Assembly: GCA_009776345.1 (NCBI GenBank)
Contig: WRLS01000071.1
Location: forward strand, 1-10,431
Direction: 5' to 3'
Source of the DNA: Oscillospiraceae bacterium
GTDB lineage: Bacteria > Bacillota > Clostridia > Oscillospirales > Ruminococcaceae
DNA length: 10,431 nucleotides
Made by a program: the position numbers and the translations under genes. How positions within the stretch are numbered: position 1 is the first letter of the stretch; every line of letters starts with the position of its first letter. The notes below the pieces were generated by a model. It was not told where the DNA came from. It was given only the letters and a program-made list of their open reading frames with translations, and did not search any database. Below are positions 6,127 to 10,431 of this stretch, piece by piece.

Positions 6127-6155
6127 AGTATATTCTACATTTGCAAAATATGCAA
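6127..6155 (-). promoter_or_regulatory. Promoter of the REC-PAS gene with overlapping palindrome
   Basis: On the minus strand TTGCAT (6155-6150) and TATACT (6132-6127) are 17 bases apart. TTGCA (6141-6145) and TGCAA (6151-6155) form an inverted repeat over the -35 box that could bind a regulator. The MFS promoter starts only 20 bases away on the other strand, so one bound protein could affect both genes. Confidence 0.55.
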
Positions 6156-6174
6156 TCTTGTTTCTATTTTCTAT

Positions 6175-6203
6175 TTGACTTTTCCCTGTCCCGGATGTAT
6201 CAT
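6175..6203 (+). promoter_or_regulatory. Promoter of the MFS transporter gene
   Basis: TTGACT (6175-6180) and TATCAT (6198-6203) are 17 bases apart, each one base off consensus. Transcription would begin near 6210, about 30 bases before the chosen start codon, which argues against any upstream start. Confidence 0.65.
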
Positions 6204-6239
6204 AAGCGTACAGTAAAATATACATATGGAGCCTGTTAT

Positions 6240-7484
6240 ATGCTGTCAACCCAAATAGTCCCGCCCGAAGAGAAAAACGGGCTTTTTACCCCGCAAAACA
6301 AGCGCTGGGTGTTTTCCCTCATATATTTTTTCGTCTGGGCGGGGTTCGCTACCTTTATGATAGAATTCCTTTTCTACAGCCAAAGGCTGGGGATGACGAA
6401 TACCCAAATCGGGCTCCTCAGCGCTTCTATGGGCCTGGCGGGCATGGTCATGCAGCCTGTTATGGGGTATGTCTGCGATTACCTGCGCACAACGCGCAAA
6501 GTGATCATGGTACTATTGATTTTCGGTGTGCTGTTCAGCCTTATGCTGCCAAGCGCGGGGGCAAGCGGGAGCATACCCGCCGTGATCGCGGTTGTTGCGG
6601 GGTACACGGTTTTTATGTGTTCCTTTATGCCTCTGCTGGACAACTGGGTCGCACGGGAATGTATAGGCCAGGAATCTTTTCATTACGGCTCTGTGCGCTG
6701 GTGGGGCTCGCTGAGTTTTGCGGCGGCGGCGTATTCTTACGGCAGGCTCTCGATGACGCCCTACTTGCCATTCGCCTATTACGGTAGGGCGTTTTTTCTT
6801 ACACTCACGCTTTTGTGCATATTCCTGTATAAATATGAAAACATCGCAGTAAAGCAAAAAAAAGGCGGCGGACAAGCCGCGGGGGAAAGCAAGCCGAGTA
6901 TCAAAGCGCTTTTCTCTGTAAGGGAATACATACTGCTGATGATTTTTATGTTCATGATCAGCCTTGCGTTTACGTCTTCTTCGTCCTTCTTCCCCGCGCT
7001 GATGCTGGCGCGCGGCGGCAACAACGCCATGATCGGTATGGCAGGGAGCATAAACGCGCTGATAGAAATACCGTTTTTCCTGTATTCACGCAGGCTTACA
7101 AACCGCTTCGGGCCCAGGGGTTCGATGCTTACCGGCATCCTGTTTATGTGCGCAAGGCTGGCGGGCTTTGCTTTCATAGGTTCCCCCGGCGGGATTCTTC
7201 TGGCGTATTTTTTGGTTGCGCCGTATGTCGGCCTTTTCCAAAGCGGGTTCATCTACTATGTTTACTCAATTGCACCGCGCGGCAGTGAAACCGTTGCCCA
7301 GACTATGATTCAGGCCGCATCCATGGGCTTGGCGGGGATGCTGGGTTCATCCCTTGGCGGGATTGTTATCGACAGCCTCGGTATTGATATCCTGTACCGC
7401 TCCGCTTTTATAATCGCGGCGGCGGGGCTGGGGCTGTTTGCTTATACATCGGTTTTGATTAAGAGAAAAGGGGAGAAGGGCTAG
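6240..7484 (+). CDS. MFS transporter of the LacY/NupG/PPP-like group
   Basis: This is a 414-residue inner-membrane permease with about 12 hydrophobic segments in two halves, joined by a basic cytoplasmic loop (about 200-225, 'VKQKKGGGQAAGESK'). The segment 'YGSVRWWGSLSF' (149-160), preceded by 'PLLDNW', matches the conserved signature of the 3-phenylpropionate/nucleoside/oligosaccharide:proton symporter branch. 'LFYSQRLGMTNTQIGLLSA' (44-62) fits the first-loop region of the same branch. Uptake of a small sugar, nucleoside or aromatic acid by proton symport is the likely role, but the substrate cannot be read from the sequence. ATG 6240 is chosen because GGAG (6228-6231) lies 8 bases ahead and upstream in-frame starts precede the promoter. 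The AllA-like gene follows after 72 bases with no clear terminator between, so they may be cotranscribed. Confidence 0.88.
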   Translation: MLSTQIVPPEEKNGLFTPQNKRWVFSLIYFFVWAGFATFMIEFLFYSQRLGMTNTQIGLLSASMGLAGMVMQPVMGYVCDYLRTTRKVIMVLLIFGVLFSLMLPSAGASGSIPAVIAVVAGYTVFMCSFMPLLDNWVARECIGQESFHYGSVRWWGSLSFAAAAYSYGRLSMTPYLPFAYYGRAFFLTLTLLCIFLYKYENIAVKQKKGGGQAAGESKPSIKALFSVREYILLMIFMFMISLAFTSSSSFFPALMLARGGNNAMIGMAGSINALIEIPFFLYSRRLTNRFGPRGSMLTGILFMCARLAGFAFIGSPGGILLAYFLVAPYVGLFQSGFIYYVYSIAPRGSETVAQTMIQAASMGLAGMLGSSLGGIVIDSLGIDILYRSAFIIAAAGLGLFAYTSVLIKRKGEKG

Positions 7485-7502
7485 ATTTATTTTTGTGTAT
7501 AT

Positions 7503-7521
7503 CCGCTTATACTAATAGCGG
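7503..7521 (+). promoter_or_regulatory. Weak promoter-like site inside an inverted repeat
   Basis: CCGCT (7503-7507) and AGCGG (7517-7521) flank a good -10 box, TATACT (7508-7513). The only -35 candidate, TTTATT (7486-7491), is poor and 16 bases away. A bound dimer could cover the -10. This may be a secondary promoter for the AllA-like gene. Confidence 0.3.
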
Positions 7522-7556
7522 GTTATATAAATCATAAAAACAGGAGATGGAAAAAC

Positions 7557-8060
7557 ATGATCCAAATTAAAGCAAAGCCGCTTTGCAACGAAAGCTTCCG
7601 TAAGTACGGCGTGTTCCAAAATCTGCTTGACAACGAGTCTATGGCGAAAAATTCGGTTATCCCGGCGGGCTTTTTCCCGGATCTGATTCAGCTTAATTTC
7701 GGCACGACAACCTTGCCCTCTGTATGCTGCTGCCACATAACAAAGAAGGACAAAAACATAGTAGGCTTCATGGAGGCGCATCAATACACCTGTGAGGGGC
7801 TTTTGCCGCTGGATGCCGATGTTATCATTTTTGTCGGGACCTTAGGGCGGGGCGGGTTTTCCGCCGAGAACCTGGAAGCGTTCATCGTGCCCAAGGGGAC
7901 TTTTGTAAAGCTGAACCCGCTGATCGTCCACGGAAGCCAATACTGCCTGGATACGCAGGAAGCGCATATCCTGTGTATGCTGCCGGAGCGCACATACAAA
8001 AACGACATGATCGCGCACTTGGTTGAACGTGACGAGGATAAGGCGGAGATTGTTGTGTAA
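7557..8060 (+). CDS. AllA-like (ureidoglycolate lyase family) cupin protein
   Basis: The 167-residue protein has the order of the AllA family. The N-terminal 'KAKPLCNESFRKYGVF' matches the 'PLS..AFxxYG' opening. A mid-section 'FMEAHQYTCEGLLPLDADVIIFVG' matches 'ELERHP..TQAFIPL....V'. 'ENLEAFIVPKGTFVKLNPLIVHGS' then covers the second cupin half. His75 and His125 fall where family members keep conserved histidines. AllA splits ureidoglycolate to glyoxylate and urea, but no other allantoin genes are in the window and such proteins often have other or unknown substrates. AGGAG at 7542-7546 precedes the ATG by 10 bases. Its position behind the transporter suggests that it may act on the imported compound. 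No signal peptide is seen. Confidence 0.7.
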   Translation: MIQIKAKPLCNESFRKYGVFQNLLDNESMAKNSVIPAGFFPDLIQLNFGTTTLPSVCCCHITKKDKNIVGFMEAHQYTCEGLLPLDADVIIFVGTLGRGGFSAENLEAFIVPKGTFVKLNPLIVHGSQYCLDTQEAHILCMLPERTYKNDMIAHLVERDEDKAEIVV

Positions 8061-8075
8061 CTAAATTTAAAACAG

Positions 8076-8103
8076 GCGCGGAGGGGTTTTCTCCTCCGCG
8101 CTT
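8076..8103 (+). terminator. GC-rich hairpin after the AllA-like gene
   Basis: GCGCGGAGG (8076-8084) pairs with CCTCCGCGC (8093-8101). A G-U and a G-C pair extend the stem to 11 bp with a TTTT loop. Only TT follows, so it is a weaker terminator than the one before uvrB. It sits directly against the first palindrome of the next cluster. Confidence 0.5.
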
Positions 8104-8241
8104 ATAGCAATTCCAGTTGTCTTTTACTGGAATTGCTATATCTGCCATGTTTGGCGGTTGCCGCTTTAGCGGCGAGCCAAACGGCATTTTAAATAAGTTT
8201 ATAGCAGTTACGCTTTACGAATGTAAAGTGTAACTGCTATA
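8103..8241. repeat. Palindrome cluster upstream of the AlkZ-like gene
   Basis: Three unrelated inverted repeats lie in 139 bases. (1) TATAGCAATTCCAGT (8103-8117) and its exact complement (8126-8140), loop 8 nt. (2) A nested pair: GTTTGGC (8149-8155) with GCCAAAC (8176-8182), enclosing GCCGC (8160-8164) and GCGGC (8169-8173) around TTTA, with outer GCC/GGC at 8144-8146 and 8183-8185. (3) TATAGCAGTTAC (8200-8211) with GTAACTGCTATA (8230-8241), extended by a G-U pair and CTTTAC/GTAAAG around GAAT, 19 bp in all. The first and last share TATAGCA...TGCTATA ends. The cluster ends 14 bases before the next gene's ATG, so it probably lies in that gene's leader. None has a proper T run. Confidence 0.75.
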
Positions 8242-8255
8242 CTCAGGTGGATATT

Positions 8256-9254
8256 ATGGACAAAGTGACCGAACAAATCCTACGTCGTCGTATGCACGGG
8301 CTGTACCTATCGCGTAAATGCGATGATATAGTCGAGCTTTCGCGCGAGCTTCTCGGGCTGCATTGCTGGTTCCACCGCAATGTCGCTTTTTCCGCGTTGA
8401 TACGCGGCGCGCAGCTGGCAGGGTGGAAGAAGGCGCTTACAAAAACATGGGTTCACCACGCCTTGCACGGTGTAGCCCCCGATGACCTGCCGACGCTGCT
8501 CGCGCTCAATTCCGGCGGGTGGCGCTGGGGGGAAGAGTACAAAGAGATAGCCGACAAGGCCATAAACCTTATGGAGGACGGTGTGTATTCCCGTGCTGAA
8601 ATGCGCCTTATTTTTGCGGAGGAATATGACAGGCAAATAATCGAAAGGGCGCTTTCCCCGTGGGGCGGTGTTTTCTGCGAATTGGCAAGGCTTGGCAAGG
8701 TCGCTTTCCGTGATATGACCAGCCGCGATTTTGATTTAATTGATGCCGAACCGATGCAAACATTTGAGGAAGTGTTGCCCGGACTGTTCCGGCGGTTTAT
8801 TGCGGCTTACGGTCCCGCGACGCTCACAGACGCGGCATGGTTTTTCGGATTGCAAAAAGAGAGGAAGAGAGAGCTGTTCGCGCTGGATCTGGACGAATAT
8901 TCGAGGTTTGACTACAACAAAAACGTCTATTACTATATTGACGATAACGCGGATATGGGCGGGATCCCCGAGCTTACGCTGCTGTCGGGCTTTGACCCTC
9001 TTATCGTTTCGTACACGGATAGGGGCGCGGTACTGCCGCCTGAATATAAAAAAGCGGTTATTATGAAATCCGGCATATGCCTTCCGACCGTCGCTGTAAA
9101 CGGGCAAGTGGCGGGGCTGTGGAATATTAAGAAAGGCGAACCGATTGTAGAATTTTTCACTGCACAACCGAGGCGCATTAAAGATAATGCGTTTTATTTG
9201 GCTGACAGTATTTGCCTGCAAACACGGCATCAAATATATAGTGAGTTAAATTGA
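8256..9254 (+). CDS. AlkZ/YcaQ-like winged-helix DNA-binding protein (HTH_42 family)
   Basis: The 332-residue protein follows the AlkZ-like layout. An N-terminal winged-helix part carries 'LSRELLGLHCWFHRN' (28-42), a central part carries 'RFIAAYGPATLTDAAWFFGL' (180-199), and a C-terminal part carries 'LLSGFDPLIVSYTDR' (242-256) and 'PTVAVNGQVAGLWN' (277-290). AlkZ/YcaQ enzymes remove alkylated bases and unhook interstrand crosslinks. Their catalytic Gln-x-Gln sits where this protein has His36-Cys-Trp38, so glycosylase activity is doubtful and it may only bind DNA. AGGTGG (8245-8250) lies 5 bases before ATG 8256, so that start is preferred over the in-frame GTG at 8247, which overlaps the site. 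The gene is bracketed by palindrome clusters; its last codons fall in an outer stem of the second one. Confidence 0.8.
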   Translation: MDKVTEQILRRRMHGLYLSRKCDDIVELSRELLGLHCWFHRNVAFSALIRGAQLAGWKKALTKTWVHHALHGVAPDDLPTLLALNSGGWRWGEEYKEIADKAINLMEDGVYSRAEMRLIFAEEYDRQIIERALSPWGGVFCELARLGKVAFRDMTSRDFDLIDAEPMQTFEEVLPGLFRRFIAAYGPATLTDAAWFFGLQKERKRELFALDLDEYSRFDYNKNVYYYIDDNADMGGIPELTLLSGFDPLIVSYTDRGAVLPPEYKKAVIMKSGICLPTVAVNGQVAGLWNIKKGEPIVEFFTAQPRRIKDNAFYLADSICLQTRHQIYSELN

Positions 9255-9319
9255 AAACGCTATAGCGTTTCGGGTCAGCGGGCAAAGCCCGCTGGCACGC
9301 ATAGCGTGCAACTCACTAT
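9238..9319. repeat. Composite palindrome overlapping the 3' end of the AlkZ-like gene
   Basis: An outer stem pairs ATAGTGAGTT (9238-9247, inside the last codons) with AACTCACTAT (9310-9319). It encloses three perfect and different palindromes: AAACGCTATAGCGTTT (9255-9270), CAGCGGGC/GCCCGCTG around AAA (9276-9294), and GCACGC/GCGTGC around ATA (9295-9309). The last two abut with no spacer. As RNA or single-stranded DNA this would form a multi-arm junction. It may also terminate transcription, although it has no T run. Confidence 0.75.
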
Positions 9320-9326
9320 TTAGCAA

Positions 9327-9397
9327 GGTTAAGCCGCCTTTGGCGGCACGCGGCATTCGCCGCGAATTAAAAATACTGTAGTATTTTTAATTTAACC
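9327..9397. repeat. Second composite palindrome downstream of the AlkZ-like gene
   Basis: An outer stem pairs GGTTAA (9327-9332) with TTAACC (9392-9397). It encloses GCCGCC/GGCGGC around TTT (9333-9347), CGCGGC/GCCGCG around ATTC (9349-9364), and AATTAAAAATACT/AGTATTTTTAATT around GT (9365-9392; its outermost T overlaps the outer stem). The T-rich right arm of the last stem could help terminate transcription. GCTATAG (9399-9405) follows and repeats the TATAGC core of the other palindromes. Confidence 0.72.
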
Positions 9398-9434
9398 AGC
9401 TATAGTATTTTCTTTTATTCTGTCACACTGTAAC

Positions 9435-9476
9435 TTGTAATTTCATGCAGACAATGGTAATATGGATACATATACT
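9435..9476 (+). promoter_or_regulatory. Candidate promoters of the oxidoreductase gene
   Basis: TTGTAA (9435-9440) and TAATAT (9458-9463) are 17 bases apart and would start transcription near 9470. CAGACA (9448-9453) and TATACT (9471-9476), also 17 apart, have the better -10 but would start only about 15 bases before the ATG. The first is preferred. Nothing else is evident between 9406 and 9485. Confidence 0.4.
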
Positions 9477-9497
9477 AAAAATAACGGAGGTATCCCG

Positions 9498-10431
9498 ATG
9501 ATCTATGAGCATCTGCTGCAAAAAACTACAGGCAATGTACGCGCAGGGCTGATCGGCTGCGGCGATTTCGGCTCCACCATCGTCACACAGGGCAGCACGG
9601 TCCCGCGCCTTGAGCTTCGCGTTATCGCGGAGCTTGACACACAGCGCGCGAAACAGGCGTACATAGACGCGGGGGTGCAGGAGGATAAAATCTCGCTTTG
9701 CGGTACGCTTTCACAAGCAAAAGAAGATTACTCCGCAGGTAAATATATAATCGTAGAAGACGCGCTGCTTTTAATGGAAATGCCGCTCGATGTAATCGTC
9801 TGCTGTACGCGCTCGCCCGAATGGGGCGCAAGATACGCAAAAGCCGCGATTGGATCAGGCAAGCACGTGGTTATGGTGGACAAAGAGGCAGACAGCGTGG
9901 CGGGGCCTATTTTAAAACACATGGCGGATAAAAACAATGTCGTCTACACAACCGACGACGGGGACGAGCCGGGGCTTCTGATGGGGATGGTCGGCTGGGC
10001 GCGGAGCATGGGCATGGAGGTGCTGGCGGGCGGCAACGCGCATGACGCGATGTTTGACCCGCAGGAGAAGACAATCCGCACCAGGGGAAAAACGATTTCC
10101 CTCACAGACGCGCAAATGCGCCTGATGGAGCGTGTAACCCCGAACAACCTCAGCGAGGTAATCGAAGCCCGCCGTGAATTGACGCGGTCTTTTTGCATAG
10201 ACGAGGAATGCGGCGACCCGTACTGCCATATGGCTGTCGCGGCGAATGGAACAGGGCTTCTGCCCGACCGCCCCAACCCCTTGCATCCGCTTGTATACTG
10301 GGATGAGCTGCCGAGCGTGCTTGTCCCGCGTGAGATGGGCGGAATCCACGACAACGTGCGGTGCGCGGTGGATATCCCCACAATCATCCGCAAAAAAGGC
10401 GAGGCGCCCCACCGGGGGGGGGGCGCCGTCG
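9498..10431 (+). CDS. NAD(P)-dependent homoserine-dehydrogenase-like oxidoreductase, 3' end beyond window
   Basis: An open frame runs 311 codons from ATG 9498 to the window edge without a stop. GGAGG (9486-9490) lies 7 bases ahead. Residues 14-40 form a Rossmann entry (VRAGLIGCGDFGSTIV, with the GxGxxG fingerprint at 20-25). 'PLDVIVCCTRSPEWGARYAKAAIGSGKHVVMVDKEAD' (about 97-133) is the second half of the NAD-binding fold. 'TTDDGDEPGLLMGMVGWARSMGMEVLAGGN' leads into the catalytic part. This pattern fits COG4091, predicted homoserine dehydrogenases with a C-terminal SAF domain, of roughly 430 residues. The SAF part would lie outside the window. True substrates are probably branched or sugar-derived acids rather than homoserine; this is inference. 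A G10 run near the edge may hide a frame error. Confidence 0.8.
   Translation, partial: MIYEHLLQKTTGNVRAGLIGCGDFGSTIVTQGSTVPRLELRVIAELDTQRAKQAYIDAGVQEDKISLCGTLSQAKEDYSAGKYIIVEDALLLMEMPLDVIVCCTRSPEWGARYAKAAIGSGKHVVMVDKEADSVAGPILKHMADKNNVVYTTDDGDEPGLLMGMVGWARSMGMEVLAGGNAHDAMFDPQEKTIRTRGKTISLTDAQMRLMERVTPNNLSEVIEARRELTRSFCIDEECGDPYCHMAVAANGTGLLPDRPNPLHPLVYWDELPSVLVPREMGGIHDNVRCAVDIPTIIRKKGEAPHRGGGAV

Noticed and set aside
6141..6239. Upstream start for the MFS transporter
   Set aside because: It would add 33 residues starting ahead of the promoter, and they do not look like a transporter N-terminus.
8736..9233. 165-codon open frame on the minus strand
   Set aside because: It is antisense to the AlkZ-like gene, which has clear family motifs on the plus strand.
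9238..9397. Ordinary intrinsic terminator for the AlkZ-like gene
   Set aside because: Six hairpins in two enclosing stems without a T run go well beyond a terminator, though a terminating effect is not excluded.
8103..9405. CRISPR array
   Set aside because: The palindromes differ from each other and there are no equal-length spacers between identical repeats.
8103..9405. Insertion sequence or MITE with terminal inverted repeats
   Set aside because: The outer ends share only a TATAGC core, there is no target-site duplication that I can see, and the enclosed gene is not a transposase.
9912..10412. 166-codon and other open frames on the minus strand
   Set aside because: They oppose the oxidoreductase frame, which has a Rossmann fingerprint and a strong ribosome binding site.

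Overview
The window looks like a Clostridia-type Firmicute chromosome, probably from a gut or other anaerobic community. The signs are strong GGAGG-type ribosome binding sites, sigma-A-like promoters with 17-bp spacing, and small proteins next to a serine recombinase of the kind carried by clostridial conjugative elements. No rRNA, tRNA or CRISPR array is visible, and the species cannot be named from this sequence.

Region 1 (about 1-3090) is read as the integrase-proximal end of an integrative conjugative or mobilizable element. It holds a terminator-rich leader, a sigma-70 region-4-like regulator (326-793), a heavily folded intergenic stretch (784-980), two small element proteins (1006-1188 and 1273-1449) and a serine recombinase (1536-3044) with its own promoter. 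Several RNA-level control features stand out. These are stacked hairpins at 88-187, a possible leader ORF that ends inside a hairpin touching the sigma-like gene's Shine-Dalgarno, a near-identical 23-bp palindrome present twice, and a hairpin that buries the recombinase Shine-Dalgarno.

Region 2 (about 3090-7484) looks like ordinary chromosome. It starts with a likely leftover gene tail and a strong terminator, then uvrB under its own promoter. A convergent REC-PAS response regulator follows, and a divergent MFS transporter of the LacY/NupG/PPP type shares a two-way promoter region with it.

Region 3 (7557-10431) holds an AllA-like cupin protein, an AlkZ-like winged-helix protein and the first 311 codons of an NAD(P)-dependent homoserine-dehydrogenase-like oxidoreductase that runs off the window. 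The AlkZ-like gene is bracketed by two dense clusters of perfect but mutually different palindromes (8103-8241 and 9238-9397). Some are nested in outer stems, and the second cluster overlaps the gene's last codons. This bracketed gene is the least explained structure in the window and the best candidate for something undescribed.
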